Counted from the first letter of the stretch, positions 35,623 through 45,653 are shown. The stretch: DNA of 64,000 nucleotides from Luteolibacter pohnpeiensis (GCF_016595435.1 NZ_JAENIJ010000004.1:62001-126000); one strand, 5' to 3'. Made by a program: numbers and translations. The notes: a model not told the origin generated them from the sequence alone.

Positions 35623-36522
35623 ATGGCGAAACAGGCACTCGGAAAAGGACTCGGAGCCCTCATTAAAAAACAAGCTGGCGCAGTGCCTCACGATTCAGCG
35701 GAAGCCTCGGACGATTTACAGCGCGTCCGTGAGGCCCCGATCGATCAGGTCGTGCCGAGTCCGTTGCAGCCTCGTCATCAGTTTGTTGAAGCTCCGCTCG
35801 ACGATCTGGTCGAGTCGATCCGCCAACACGGCATCATCCAGCCGCTGATTGTTCGCTCGGTCGATGGCAAGCTGGAGCTCATCGCGGGTGAACGCCGCTG
35901 GCGCGCTTCCAAAAAACTGGGGCTCACCACCGTCCCGGTCATCGTCCGTGAAGCCTCCGATCGCGATGTGCTGGAGATGGCACTCATCGAGAACCTCCAA
36001 CGTGAGGACCTGAACCCGATGGAAGAAGCCGCTGGTTATGTGAGACTTGCCAAGGAATTCTCGCTCAAGCAGGAAGAAATCGCCGGCCGGGTCGGCAAAT
36101 CCCGGGCCAGCGTTGCCAACGCCATGCGTTTGCTGGATCTCCATCAGGACGTGCAGTCCCTGGTCGCCCAAGCCCTGCTTTCCGTCGGTCATGCCAAGGC
36201 GATTCTCTCGATCAAAAATCACGATTCCCAGTTGCTGGCAGCAGATCAAATTCTCCGCCGCAAGCTGACCGTGCGGGCAGCCGAGAAATTGGCACAGACT
36301 TTCCAGTCCGAAGGTTCACCTGTCGCCTCCGAGGCCAAAAAGCCAACCGCTACCCGGGAAGAGGACGCCCAACTGCGCTCCGTCACCAACCGGCTGCGCG
36401 AGGCCTTCGCGACTCATGTTTCGATCCAGCACACGCCGAAAAAGGGCAAAATCGAGATCGAATACTACGGCAACGACGATTTGCAGCGGATTCTGGACCT
36501 GCTCGGCCTGCCTGAAGAATGA
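35623..36522 (+). CDS. parB: ParB/Spo0J chromosome-partitioning protein
   Basis: A 299-residue CTP-dependent DNA clamp that loads at parS sites. ATG at 35623 (MAKQALGKGLGALIKK) is the family start; an upstream ATG at 35584 was rejected. It has the ParA-interacting N-terminal tail GLGALI, the CTP-binding box AGERRWRA with VPVIVREASDRDVLEMALIE, the helix-turn-helix LKQEEIAGRVGKSRASVANA, and a C-terminal dimerisation domain (FATHVSIQHTPKKGKIEIEY). No ParA gene is adjacent; it must be elsewhere. No parS-like sequence (tGTTtCAcgtGAAAca) was noticed in this window. Confidence 0.95.
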   Translation: MAKQALGKGLGALIKKQAGAVPHDSAEASDDLQRVREAPIDQVVPSPLQPRHQFVEAPLDDLVESIRQHGIIQPLIVRSVDGKLELIAGERRWRASKKLGLTTVPVIVREASDRDVLEMALIENLQREDLNPMEEAAGYVRLAKEFSLKQEEIAGRVGKSRASVANAMRLLDLHQDVQSLVAQALLSVGHAKAILSIKNHDSQLLAADQILRRKLTVRAAEKLAQTFQSEGSPVASEAKKPTATREEDAQLRSVTNRLREAFATHVSIQHTPKKGKIEIEYYGNDDLQRILDLLGLPEE

Positions 36523-36525
36523 AGC

Positions 36526-36807
36526 TCAGCGCCTTGCGCGCATGACCGAGCGCAGCTGATCCAGTTCCGACATCAGATTCAGGATCATCTTCAGCCCGGA
36601 CAGGTTCACCTCGTAGGCCCGCTGCAGATGCTCGATTTGTCGGAGCGTGTGCAGTGCTTCGTCATCATAAACGCCATGGTCGGAACGCACCAGTCCCTGC
36701 TCTTGGTAGGACAGGATCGTTTCCGAAGACAACCCGGTCGCTTGGACGACGAACTCAATCGAATACTCGGAATGCGGCGGAGGATCGTGAATGGGTTGGT
36801 TGCTCAT
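36526..36807 (-). CDS. cbpM: Chaperone modulator CbpM (MerR-like)
   Basis: A 93-residue protein (MSNQPIHDPPPHSEYSIEFV) with a MerR-like winged helix (FVVQATGLSSETILSYQEQG) and a helical C-terminus (GLKMILNLMSELDQL). It is encoded 5 bp downstream of the CbpA-type J-domain gene on the same strand, the classic cbpA-cbpM pairing in which CbpM binds the J domain and blocks stimulation of DnaK. In other bacteria HspR-like relatives repress chaperone operons instead, so an additional DNA-binding role cannot be excluded. Confidence 0.85.
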   Translation of the reverse strand: MSNQPIHDPPPHSEYSIEFVVQATGLSSETILSYQEQGLVRSDHGVYDDEALHTLRQIEHLQRAYEVNLSGLKMILNLMSELDQLRSVMRARR

Positions 36808-36812
36808 GGGTT

Positions 36813-37784
36813 TTAGCGACGTGGGTTAAAATTCGAAGCGTCGCGGAGTTTCTCCCAGAGAGCTTTTTCCTCCGACGACGGATTCTTTGGCAACTGGACA
36901 TGGAGCACCGCATAGAAATCACCGCGGCCACCTGATTTTCCCTGTGGAAAACCACGGCCACGCACTCGCAAGTGATCACCCGAATCAGATCCTGCTGGGA
37001 TCCGCATCTTCACGCTACCATCAAGGGTTGGCACCGAAATTTCCGCACCGAGCACCGCCTCCCACGGGGCCAATTCCAGATCATGATACACATCCGCACC
37101 TTCGGTGTGGAAATCCGGATGGGCTGCATGACGCACCCGCAGGTAAAGGTCGCCGGCTGGCGCACCACCATGCCCGGGCTCCCCTTCACCGGGAACCCGA
37201 ATCCGTTTTCCGTCCGTCACTCCGGCTGGAATGCGCACCTGGAAAGTTTGAGTCGATGCCTTGCCGGTCCGGGGATCGGTGGTTTGCAGCGAAATCGAAC
37301 GCACGGAGCCGTGCATGGCTTCGTCCAGAGTCACCAGAATATCGCCCTCAATGTCCCCGCCCCGGCGGCTGCCGCCACCGCCTCCACCACGAGGCATGCC
37401 ACCCCCGCCCTGCGGGAATCCATACCGGCTCGCACCGCTGAAGTATTGCTCGAAGAAATCACTGAAGCCTGTCCCACCGAAGTTGAACTCGGTCTCATAC
37501 CCTCCCATACCGCCTGCGGCCTGCTGCCAGCCACCGCGTGGTGGTGGCGGGCCTTGTTGCCAATTTGCGCCGAGTTGATCGTATTTTTTGCGCTTTTCCG
37601 GATCACCGAGCACCTCGTAAGCCTCGTTGATTTCCTTGAACTTCTGCTCGGCGGTCGCTTTGTCATCCGCCACATCCGGGTGAAATTTCCGCGCCAGTTT
37701 GCGGAAAGCCTTTTTGATTTCGGATGCGTCGGCATCCCGCTTCACCCCCAGCGTTTCGTAGTAATCCTTGAATTCGACCGACAT
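36813..37784 (-). CDS. cbpA: CbpA-type DnaJ co-chaperone
   Basis: A 323-residue J-domain protein. ATG at 37784 (MSVEFKDYYETLGVKRDADA); a TTG at 37805 was rejected. The J domain (about 6-70) has the HPD motif in RKLARKFHPDVADD. A Gly/Phe-rich linker follows (GMGGYETEFNFGGTGFSDFF ... GGGMPRGGGGGGSRRGG), then two C-terminal beta-sandwich domains (DILVTLDEAMHGSVRSISLQ; VYHDLELAPWEAVLGAEISV). There is no zinc-finger CxxCxGxG region, so it is the CbpA (type II) class. It would deliver clients to DnaK. It is in an operon with cbpM, 5 bp downstream. Confidence 0.93.
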   Translation of the reverse strand: MSVEFKDYYETLGVKRDADASEIKKAFRKLARKFHPDVADDKATAEQKFKEINEAYEVLGDPEKRKKYDQLGANWQQGPPPPRGGWQQAAGGMGGYETEFNFGGTGFSDFFEQYFSGASRYGFPQGGGGMPRGGGGGGSRRGGDIEGDILVTLDEAMHGSVRSISLQTTDPRTGKASTQTFQVRIPAGVTDGKRIRVPGEGEPGHGGAPAGDLYLRVRHAAHPDFHTEGADVYHDLELAPWEAVLGAEISVPTLDGSVKMRIPAGSDSGDHLRVRGRGFPQGKSGGRGDFYAVLHVQLPKNPSSEEKALWEKLRDASNFNPRR

Positions 37785-37880
37785 AATGGCGGCTTCATGA
37801 AACAACCGGATGCCTCACTTTCAAGCGAAACTACATCGAAACTCATCGCACTTGCCCCGCCCGCTCCCAGCGACTAACTA

Positions 37881-39509
37881 GTGACCATCAAACGCCGCTC
37901 ATTCAGCCTCCTCCTAGCACGCCGCTACCTCAACCCACGGCGCTCCATGCTTTCGTCATTCACCCTGATCTCACTGATCGGCGTGATGCTGGGCGTTCTG
38001 GTACTGGTCGTGGTGATGGCCGTTTACGCAGGTCTGGAGCGCGATGTGAAAGCCCGTCTGCTCGGGTTTTCCCCGCACATTCTCATTCGCCATCAGCCGA
38101 TGAGCTATGAGGAGAAGGATCCGATGCTCGACTGGCCGAACATCGCCGACCGCGCGATGAAAATCCCATCGGTTGTCGCCGCCACTCCTTATGTCACGGA
38201 TAACGTGATCCTGGATTTCCTCTCGATGCAGCGTCCGGTGCAATTTCACGGCATCGATACATCGGATTCGGTCCAGGTCGACGGCATCACCAAGATGCTC
38301 GATCTGGAGCACCATCCCGGCTCCTCCGCAGACATGGGCATCGACGACCGGGTGGTCATTTCCTCGAATGTTGCAGATCAATTCGGCCTTGGAGTCGGCG
38401 ATACCATCCGGCTCTATTCGACGCGGAATTTCGACGAGGTGCTGAAGGCCTACAAATCGACGGAAAATCCTCCTGTTCGTGAGCATTTTGCCGAGCAATG
38501 GCAAGGCATCACCACCGATTTGGCCGCAGGCTGGAAAACCCTGAATGGCAAAGCCGCCATCCTGATCAGCACGCTGGAGCCGATTTATTCGACGCTGGAC
38601 GCCATTTCAAAATCCTCGATCCGAACCCCGGAGAAAGAGCTCTTGGACGACATCCTGCTGGCCATGAACGATCGCGAACGCGATTCGACCAATCAGTATT
38701 TCCTGTTCGATCCCGACGACAAGGCTTCCATCGATGAAGGCATCGACGCGCTTGGCAAAACCAATGCCGAAGACATGGACAATGAGGTGTTGAAAAACCT
38801 GAAAACCATCGTCTTGCCGAAAGAGGCTGAAGTGATCGGAGTCTATAAAGCCTCACAAATGGCCGTGACGCCGGACCTTTTCGTGCCATTGCCGCTCGCC
38901 CAGGATTTGGCGGGCATTGGTAATTCGGTGCAAGGCGTCGCCCTGCGACTGGAAAACGCCGACCAAGCGGAATCGATCCGCGCGACGGTCCAAAACGCAT
39001 TTGGTCCTGGCTGGGTCATCAACACCTGGGGCGATCAATACCGGACCTTTTTCCAGCTGATCAATCAGCAGCGGCAAATGATGTATTTCGCCCTTTCCTT
39101 CATTGTTCTCATCTCCGCCTTCTCGATGATGGCCGTGATGTTCACGGTAACGATCCAGAAGCGCCGCGAAATCGGTGTGATGAAAGCGCTGGGTGCGGCA
39201 CCTGGCCAAATCGTCCGGGTATTCCTCTATCAAGGGATGATTCTCGGAGTCGTTGGCTCGGTCTTGGGCGTTTTCCTCGGCCGGGTGGTCATTCACTTCC
39301 GTGGCAGTTTACAGGCCATGTTCCGGACAATGGGCTTTGATCCGTTTTCTTCATCCTTCACCGGTTTCGGAGTCCTCCCCGCCCACAACAATCCTTGGGA
39401 ACAAGCGATGTTTGCTCTGATGGGCTTCATTCTTTGCTCGGTCGCCGCCTTGGTGCCCGCATTTTTCGCCGCCCGCAGTGACGCGGCTAAATCTCTGCGC
39501 AATCTGTAA
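37881..39509 (+). CDS. LolC/LolE-like ABC transporter permease
   Basis: A 542-residue FtsX-type permease. GTG at 37881 starts TIKRRSFSLLLARRYLNPRR, a typical LolC/E N-terminus. TM1 is SLIGVMLGVLVLVVVMAVYA; a large periplasmic domain (about 65-400) carries an insertion of roughly 130 residues (FDEVLKAYKST to AIDEGIDALGKTN) that makes it longer than the usual 400-420. Three C-terminal membrane helices follow (ALSFIVLISAFSMMAVMFTV; LGVFLGRVVIHF; FALMGFILCSVAALVPAFFA). It probably extracts outer-membrane lipoproteins from the inner membrane with a LolD ATPase, which is not adjacent here. It is followed after 2 bp by the GYF/RDD gene. Confidence 0.87.
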   Translation: MTIKRRSFSLLLARRYLNPRRSMLSSFTLISLIGVMLGVLVLVVVMAVYAGLERDVKARLLGFSPHILIRHQPMSYEEKDPMLDWPNIADRAMKIPSVVAATPYVTDNVILDFLSMQRPVQFHGIDTSDSVQVDGITKMLDLEHHPGSSADMGIDDRVVISSNVADQFGLGVGDTIRLYSTRNFDEVLKAYKSTENPPVREHFAEQWQGITTDLAAGWKTLNGKAAILISTLEPIYSTLDAISKSSIRTPEKELLDDILLAMNDRERDSTNQYFLFDPDDKASIDEGIDALGKTNAEDMDNEVLKNLKTIVLPKEAEVIGVYKASQMAVTPDLFVPLPLAQDLAGIGNSVQGVALRLENADQAESIRATVQNAFGPGWVINTWGDQYRTFFQLINQQRQMMYFALSFIVLISAFSMMAVMFTVTIQKRREIGVMKALGAAPGQIVRVFLYQGMILGVVGSVLGVFLGRVVIHFRGSLQAMFRTMGFDPFSSSFTGFGVLPAHNNPWEQAMFALMGFILCSVAALVPAFFAARSDAAKSLRNL

Positions 39510-39511
39510 TC

Positions 39512-40351
39512 ATGGAAGTCTGGCTTATCAGGGATGGCGAAAAAATCGGCCCATTTCACGACTACGAAATCCGCCGCATGATCGATGTCGGCGAGCTGAC
39601 CGCCGATTCGCCTGCCTGGCATGAAGGACAGCCCGCGTGGCTCAAAATCTCTGAGATCGAAATTTTCAAAAAGGAATTCGAGCCGAAACCCGTCAGGCCC
39701 GAGCCAACTGAGACCAGCTTTCCCGGTGCGCGCAGAACGCCTCCGCCGATTCCCGAAAGTCCCAAAATCATTCGCCGATTCTGGGCCCGCTGGCTCGATC
39801 TAAAACTATACGATGCCGCCCTATGGCTGCTGCTCTGGGCAGCTGGCTGCGACCTCGGCAATATCTATAACAATCTCTGGTATCTCATTCCCTGGTATGC
39901 GCCGTGGTTTGTGCTCGAAACCTTTTTGATCCAAAAATTCGGCACCACACCCGGCAAAGCCCTGCTTGGATTACGCGTCGAGGACATCAATGGCAGCAAA
40001 CTTTCCCTACCCAATTCCCTGAACCGCGCGATGCGGGTTTACGTCGTTGGCATCGGGTTTGGTTATAGCGTGCTGATGGTGCTGTGCCAGGTCCTCAGCC
40101 TGTTCACCATCCAGCGGCTCGGGAGTCCGATCTGGGACTTTCTGGGTGGCCACCGGATCAAATCGAAAAGTGTCGGCCCGTTACGAATCGCAGTGGTAGT
40201 CCTGCTCTTCATCGTCGCCAGCCAGATCCAATTCGCAGTCTATTTCCCTGCGATCAAAGATGACCTGATCAAAACGTTCCCGTTTTTAGAGAACGAAATC
40301 CGCACCAATCCCCCATGGCATCTACCGCCACGGAATTCAGGGGATCATTAA
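39512..40351 (+). CDS. GYF_2-domain RDD-family membrane protein
   Basis: A 279-residue protein. The N-terminal about 55 residues (MEVWLIRDGEKIGPFHDYEI through PAWHEGQPAWLKISE) are a GYF_2 domain, a small fold common in PVC bacteria that binds proline-rich peptides. A proline-rich linker follows (about 68-90, TPPPIPESPK). From about 95 is an RDD-type membrane domain with several helices (YDAALWLLLWAAGCDLG, LIPWYAPWFVLETFLI) and a GTTPGKALLGLRV motif. ATG at 39512, 2 bp after the LolC/E-like gene, so both are translated from one mRNA. A role in lipoprotein or membrane traffic is only guilt by association. RDD proteins are often of unknown transport function. Confidence 0.88.
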   Translation: MEVWLIRDGEKIGPFHDYEIRRMIDVGELTADSPAWHEGQPAWLKISEIEIFKKEFEPKPVRPEPTETSFPGARRTPPPIPESPKIIRRFWARWLDLKLYDAALWLLLWAAGCDLGNIYNNLWYLIPWYAPWFVLETFLIQKFGTTPGKALLGLRVEDINGSKLSLPNSLNRAMRVYVVGIGFGYSVLMVLCQVLSLFTIQRLGSPIWDFLGGHRIKSKSVGPLRIAVVVLLFIVASQIQFAVYFPAIKDDLIKTFPFLENEIRTNPPWHLPPRNSGDH

Positions 40352-40449
40352 TAACGAGACTATCTGCGGACTTATACAATTGGCATTCATCGCATTCCGG
40401 ATCTTCAAAAACCGGAATGCGTGAGGAAGTTGCGATCGCGAAGTTCGGA

Positions 40450-40905
40450 TCAATGGGTCACGCGAGTGCGGCCACCATTGGAGAGAACGCGGACGCGATC
40501 GCCGATGCTGAATTGCTCGCCTGAGATTTCCTGCACCACGGAAAGGCTACTTTTGTCGTCAAGACGAACGGTGATTTCGATGCCGTTGCGGGATCCCATC
40601 GCTTGTTCAGCGTGCGAACCAAGTGCGCCACCCACCAATGCACCACCGACTGCACCTGCCGTATTGGAAGCACGGCCGCTGCCGATGTTGCTGCCAAGAA
40701 GTCCGCCAGCCAATCCGCCGACAAGAGTGCCGGCATTGTTGCCGCCTTCAATCTTCACATCGCGAATCGAGGTGATGCGACCGGTTTGCACCGATTGGGC
40801 GACTCCGGCTTCGCCGCGGGAGTAGGTATTACCCGTGAGCGAGTCCATGGCGCAGGACGAAAACAAAAGTGCGGATGCACATCCGAGAAGTGGAATAAAT
40901 TTCAT
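40450..40905 (-). CDS. Glycine-zipper outer-membrane lipoprotein (SlyB/Pcp-like)
   Basis: A 151-residue lipoprotein. ATG at 40905 (MKFIPLLGCASALLFSSCAM) has lipobox LFSSC at about residue 18. The mature protein contains a glycine-zipper region (about 58-98, NNAGTLVGGLAGGLLGSNIG; AGAVGGALVGGALGSHAEQA) of the 17-kDa surface antigen / SlyB type, then a beta-rich C-terminus (ITVRLDDKSSLSVVQEISGE). Such proteins sit in the outer membrane and support its integrity. It is convergent with the GYF/RDD gene, with 98 bp between the stops. Confidence 0.85.
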   Translation of the reverse strand: MKFIPLLGCASALLFSSCAMDSLTGNTYSRGEAGVAQSVQTGRITSIRDVKIEGGNNAGTLVGGLAGGLLGSNIGSGRASNTAGAVGGALVGGALGSHAEQAMGSRNGIEITVRLDDKSSLSVVQEISGEQFSIGDRVRVLSNGGRTRVTH

Positions 40906-41001
40906 GGCGCCCAAGAATTCATTCGGCATCCCAAAAAATCAAGTGAGATGAATCTGCCAATCCGCTGCGAGTCTGGGCCTTGCGCCCCATTGACAGCAAC
41001 T

Positions 41002-43149
41002 TCACGGCTTTTGACTGGGTGGTAATTTTTTCTTCAGTCCGGCATCGAGGTAACTGTTCCCGTCATCGCGTTGTCCTTCGATGGCGATGATGTTTTTTCC
41101 TTCGCGAAGGTGAACTGACTCTGGCAGCAGGATTTCCTCATTGCCATGCCATCCCCCGGCGGAACGATGGATTTCCTGACCGTTGAGATAAACCACCATT
41201 TCGCCAAGAGCGCGCAAGTCCATCGCAAGCCGACCATTTGCGGCAGCCATTTCCGAGGACACTTGAAATTCCCGCCGCAGCCAGATCCTTGGAGAGTCCC
41301 ACGGAGTTTTCACATTCCGCCGTCCTTGAGATGTCGTGCCAAAGGGCGACGGCCCCAGATTCCAGCCTGCATCATCAAAGCCGATATCCGCCCAGTCCTC
41401 CGATGGTGCGTCGGAGCTGTATTTCCAAACGGCAGCGGATCGTTCACCAAGGTCAGCCAACACCTGCACTTGCAACGGACGGGGATCGGCAGACGACATA
41501 TCTAACTGATAGATGATTCCATCATCAAACCCGATGACTTGAATCTCGCCATCAGGATCTTCGACAAACGCGGTGATTCGCGACGGCGCGCGCCCCAAGG
41601 TGACGACCTGGGTTAGCTTCCGGTCATGCTGAATCAAAGCCCAGATACCTCGGCGTTCAAAGTCACCAAAAAGATACCACCCATCCATCTGTGGCGCTTG
41701 CTTGCCGCGATACACATAGCCTCCGGTGACCGACGCTCCCAACCGATGGGTATAACTCATGACCGGCTCCACATACGATTCTTGATTCCGGCGATACGTT
41801 TCAGAATACGGATGGTGCCCCTCGTAGACATTCCATCCGAGATTCTCACCCACGCGCACGATTGAGACTTCCTCAATCTGATCCTGACCAACATCACCGA
41901 CCCAGAGGTCGCCTGTTTCACGATCCCAGCTGAAACGATATGGCTCGCGAAATCCATACGCCCAAATCTCAGGTAATGCTCCGGCTTTTCCGACGAAGGG
42001 ATTATCCGCAGGGATGCCATAGTTTTTCCCCTCGGCAGGATGATCGACATCGATGCGCAGGATTTTCCCATACATGACTCCAAGATCCTGGCCGTGACCT
42101 TGGGGATCGCGCTGCGGTCCGCTATCGCCAAGACCGATGTAAAGATATCCATTCGGCCCGAAACGAATCGTGCCGCCATTGTGATCCTGGGTCACCGTTT
42201 TGCTTCGAAAGATTTCCTTTCCATCACCTTGATCCGGCACCCCTTCATGGAATTCACGTTCTTCGACGATGGTGAAAATTTCACCGTTTTCCTGAGTGTG
42301 ATATTTGATAAAATAACGGTGGTTGGTCAAAAAATCGGGATGGAAATCCAGTCCCAGTAAACCGGTCGCGCCGCCGGGCCGGACCTTTTGCCGCATGTCG
42401 AACACCACTTGCTGCTGGAAATTCTCACTGGTCCCGATTCGTTGAATTTCTAACAAGCGTCCTTCATATTCCAACACCAAAGCCGCATCCTTGGCACGGC
42501 CTGGCAACCAAGCGAGCAAGCTCGGCTTGTGAAATTTCAAACCGAACAATGGAGTTAAGTTCGCTTTAGCCGTGGCATCGGCAATGACCGAATAGCTACC
42601 ATCGGCATCGATATCGTTGCCAGCATCCTCCCGTCGACTTTCCAGAAAAGCGATGAGATCGGCGAATGGCTCCAAGCCGCCTACCGCATGTTGCAAACCG
42701 GCTGGCATCAATGAAACGGTTAGTGGCTGTTCCGACTGGATTTCGCTGCGTTGGATTTTTTTCGATACTCCATCGATCCCCATGAGCTTGATCTCGTCCG
42801 ATGTCGCAGATTTCAGCACACCGGTGAACTGGTCTCCATCGCGAGCCCTGATCGAGGTCGAGCCATAGCCAACGGCGATGTCTGCGGATGGTTCGATCAC
42901 CGCGCGGATTAAATCTTTGCGGTCGAATTTATTGCCAATGCGACTCAAGTCCGGACCTGCTTTGGAGCTACTGCCATCGACGGAATGACAACTCGAACAG
43001 AGGGACGAGGTAGCCGCAAAAACTTTTGAACCGCGAACGGGATCACCCGGATGCTGCATCGCATAGGCGGCGAAATCCGCATCTTGTGCGACAGCGGTCA
43101 GAGGAATAGCAATCGATGCGATTGCCCATTTCAATGCGGTTCGATGCAT
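41002..43149 (-). CDS. Cytochrome c / PQQ-type sugar dehydrogenase fusion
   Basis: A 715-residue exported oxidoreductase. ATG at 43149 (MHRTALKWAIASIAIPLTAV) has AGGGGA 7 nt upstream and begins a good signal peptide; GTG at 43194 would overlap the kinase stop. An N-terminal cytochrome c domain with haem site SLCSSCHSVDG (about residues 50-54) and a TIGR02603-like extension (about to 160) is followed by a six-bladed soluble glucose/sorbosone dehydrogenase propeller (about 195-560): GLLGLDFHPDF, TQDHNGGTIRFGPNGYLYIG, YRFSWDRETGDLWVGDVGQD, TGGYVYRG. The C-terminal beta-sandwich (about 575-700; WLRREFQVS, EMVVYLNGQEIHRS) resembles galactose-binding domains. It lies 41 bp downstream of the hybrid kinase gene on the same strand. 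Confidence 0.9.
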   Translation of the reverse strand: MHRTALKWAIASIAIPLTAVAQDADFAAYAMQHPGDPVRGSKVFAATSSLCSSCHSVDGSSSKAGPDLSRIGNKFDRKDLIRAVIEPSADIAVGYGSTSIRARDGDQFTGVLKSATSDEIKLMGIDGVSKKIQRSEIQSEQPLTVSLMPAGLQHAVGGLEPFADLIAFLESRREDAGNDIDADGSYSVIADATAKANLTPLFGLKFHKPSLLAWLPGRAKDAALVLEYEGRLLEIQRIGTSENFQQQVVFDMRQKVRPGGATGLLGLDFHPDFLTNHRYFIKYHTQENGEIFTIVEEREFHEGVPDQGDGKEIFRSKTVTQDHNGGTIRFGPNGYLYIGLGDSGPQRDPQGHGQDLGVMYGKILRIDVDHPAEGKNYGIPADNPFVGKAGALPEIWAYGFREPYRFSWDRETGDLWVGDVGQDQIEEVSIVRVGENLGWNVYEGHHPYSETYRRNQESYVEPVMSYTHRLGASVTGGYVYRGKQAPQMDGWYLFGDFERRGIWALIQHDRKLTQVVTLGRAPSRITAFVEDPDGEIQVIGFDDGIIYQLDMSSADPRPLQVQVLADLGERSAAVWKYSSDAPSEDWADIGFDDAGWNLGPSPFGTTSQGRRNVKTPWDSPRIWLRREFQVSSEMAAANGRLAMDLRALGEMVVYLNGQEIHRSAGGWHGNEEILLPESVHLREGKNIIAIEGQRDDGNSYLDAGLKKKLPPSQKP

Positions 43150-43190
43150 CCACATATCCCCTATCAAGCACATCGGAGGATTTCTGGCAA

Positions 43191-45539
43191 TCACGTCCGT
43201 GGCTCGCCTGGTTTGCCGTAGAGCATGAGGTAAGCGAGCTTGAGCGCGTTTGCTAGATCCGGAATGCGGAATGGTTTCGCCAAATAATCATTCATTCCTG
43301 CGGCGAGTGCTTTATCCTGATCTTCGCGCATTGCCGCAGCTGTTAGGGCGATGATCCAAAGCGGTGCGTCCGGGGATCGGCGGCGCAATTCACGCGTCGC
43401 GCCAAGCCCATCCATCTCCGGCATTTGCATGTCCATCAGAATGACATCGTAGGAAATCAATTCGGTTGCCGACAGAACCTCGACACCATTGGCGGCGAGA
43501 TCGGCCCGATAGCCAAGGCTCTTGAGAACTGAAAGAGCCACTTTTTGGTTCACCGCATTGTCCTCCGCCAGCAGGATGCGCAACGGGCAAACCTGGCCGA
43601 GTTTTTCATCAAAGCCAGACTCCGCTACTGAGGAGTTTCCGCCCGCAGCGTTTCCGCCAACCAGAGCAACCATGATGTTGTGCAACGCGAGCGCTTTGAC
43701 CGGCTTGAGCAGGCGCGCATCGAACAGGTTCGCGATTTCGGCGAAGGATGGCGAAGTGCTGCTGAGCAAAACCAGCTTCATCGGTGAGTCAGGATAACGT
43801 TTGCGAACTTCACGGGCGAAATCCCCACCGCTTTTAAATGGCATGTTCCAATCCACCAAGGCGATCTCGAACGATCCGTTTTCCATCGCGGCCAGGGCTT
43901 CATCCGCCGATGAGGCAACCGTCACTTCAACACCCCACGCCTGGGCAAGACCGGATAGAATTTCCCGGTTTACCGAGTTGTCATCGATCACCAACAACCG
44001 ATGCCCCATCAGGCAAGGCTCCGGATCCAGAGATACCCGTGGCCGGACTCCCTGCATGGCCGGTGCGATGACGCTGAAGATGAATTCCGAGCCTTCGCCT
44101 ACTTTGCTTTTCACCGCAATCTCGCCGCCCATCAGCTCGACCAAGCGGCGACAAATCACCAGCCCCAGTCCGGTGCCACCATAAAGCCGGGTGGTCGAGG
44201 AATCGACTTGTGAAAAGGATTGGAACAAGCGTTCCCGGCGATCTTCAGGAATCCCGATCCCGGTATCGCGAACGCTGAACATCAGTCGATCTTTCGAATC
44301 TGCTGGATCACAGGTCACGGAAACGACGACTTCGCCTTTCTCCGTGAATTTCACTGCGTTCCCAATGAGATTAACCAGCACCTGCCGGATCCGCGTTACA
44401 TCCCCCGAAACACACGCAGGCACATCGGAAGCAATGGAGCAAACCAACTCGATATTTCTCGCCGCTGCGTGGCTGACGAATAAATCCAGCGCTTCTTCCA
44501 CGCAGGACCGGACATCCACCTGGGTGAGTTCCAACTCGATTTTACCGGCTTCAATCTTCGAGTAGTCGAGAATGTCGTTGATCAAAGTCAGCAGTGCATC
44601 GCCGCTGTTTTCGATCGTTTGCAGATAGTCTAACTGCTGAGGATTCAGGTTGGTTTCCCGAAGCAAGGCGGACATGCCGATCACGCCATTCATCGGCGTC
44701 CGGATTTCATGGCTCATCACCGCCAAAAAGGTGCTCTTGGCACGATTCGCTTCCTCCGCCTCTTTCGCGGCTTTTTCCGCCCGCTCCTTCGCTTCCTGAA
44801 TTTCGATCCGCGCCAAATGATCATTTTTCGCGGCAACCGCCGCACGCCGCCGATGCTTGAATACGACGGCTCCGCCAAAAATCGACAGCAGGGAAACCGC
44901 CGCCAACGCCCCCAAAGCCGCGCGCCGAATGATGGCCAGGCGTTGCTGAAATCGCACCAGCCGCATGTCCACTCCCACCACACCCTTGAAATTTCCAGCG
45001 CTATCCCAGATTGGCGCAAAGCCACTCATCAGATACGTGTCCCCCTCCGGCGATGGTGATTGATTGATCACCACCCGGTGTTCCTGCAGCGCTTTCAAAA
45101 AATCCGGGTCCTCATTTTCGTAAATTCCACCCAACTCATCAGGTGGCTCATCATCACCCGGGACTTTATACAAATAGCTCGTATCCAGAATAATGCGAAT
45201 ATCATCATGATCCAGAACCGCTGTGTAGACGTAGAATAAATCCTTGGTCGCCCGATGAAATTTCACCAACGGTTGGAGGGTCTGCAGGTGCAATGGGCTT
45301 CCCATTTGATCCGCAGAGTGCAATTGTCCGTGGGCATCGCCATCGATCTGAGTCGCAGCAACCCGCGCCAACTGATCCAATTCCTCACGAACGGCATCAA
45401 TTTGAGCGATTCTAGCAAACCAGTACGTAATCCCCAAACCACTGCAGGCTACAATCCAGATCAGCAGTCCGACCAAAAAGCCATCCCTTCCTGGACGAAT
45501 ACGACGTCTGGTTGGTAGGTGATTGACGGAATGCAGCAT
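43191..45539 (-). CDS. Hybrid sensor histidine kinase with two receiver domains
   Basis: A 782-residue membrane sensor. ATG at 45539 ([20 protein letters not shown]). TM1 ([20 protein letters not shown]), a periplasmic Cache-like sensor domain (about 45-195; [20 protein letters not shown]), and TM2 ([20 protein letters not shown]) are followed by a coiled coil. Next come the HisKA domain with phospho-His in [14 protein letters not shown] (H277) and the HATPase with N box [15 protein letters not shown] and DTGIGIPE. Two C-terminal receivers follow: [13 protein letters not shown] with IALVDWNMP, and [13 protein letters not shown] with [13 protein letters not shown]. No DNA-binding output is present. 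The signal molecule is unknown; co-transcription with a sugar dehydrogenase suggests a small-metabolite ligand. Confidence 0.93.
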   Translation of the reverse strand: MLHSVNHLPTRRRIRPGRDGFLVGLLIWIVACSGLGITYWFARIAQIDAVREELDQLARVAATQIDGDAHGQLHSADQMGSPLHLQTLQPLVKFHRATKDLFYVYTAVLDHDDIRIILDTSYLYKVPGDDEPPDELGGIYENEDPDFLKALQEHRVVINQSPSPEGDTYLMSGFAPIWDSAGNFKGVVGVDMRLVRFQQRLAIIRRAALGALAAVSLLSIFGGAVVFKHRRRAAVAAKNDHLARIEIQEAKERAEKAAKEAEEANRAKSTFLAVMSHEIRTPMNGVIGMSALLRETNLNPQQLDYLQTIENSGDALLTLINDILDYSKIEAGKIELELTQVDVRSCVEEALDLFVSHAAARNIELVCSIASDVPACVSGDVTRIRQVLVNLIGNAVKFTEKGEVVVSVTCDPADSKDRLMFSVRDTGIGIPEDRRERLFQSFSQVDSSTTRLYGGTGLGLVICRRLVELMGGEIAVKSKVGEGSEFIFSVIAPAMQGVRPRVSLDPEPCLMGHRLLVIDDNSVNREILSGLAQAWGVEVTVASSADEALAAMENGSFEIALVDWNMPFKSGGDFAREVRKRYPDSPMKLVLLSSTSPSFAEIANLFDARLLKPVKALALHNIMVALVGGNAAGGNSSVAESGFDEKLGQVCPLRILLAEDNAVNQKVALSVLKSLGYRADLAANGVEVLSATELISYDVILMDMQMPEMDGLGATRELRRRSPDAPLWIIALTAAAMREDQDKALAAGMNDYLAKPFRIPDLANALKLAYLMLYGKPGEPRT

Positions 45540-45653
45540 ACGAAGTCCACTTAGTCTAACGCTCAACCATGTGGAACTGTCAACTTACGTGAACAAGGAG
45601 TGTCCGATTCCGTTCAAATCTGCTCTCAACCCCGTTTTTTACCCTCTCTGGAC

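Noticed and set aside
35623-36522. parB as a sign of the replication origin in this window
   Set aside because: No dnaA, dnaN, gyrB, parA, DnaA-box cluster or parS site was seen nearby, so origin proximity cannot be supported.
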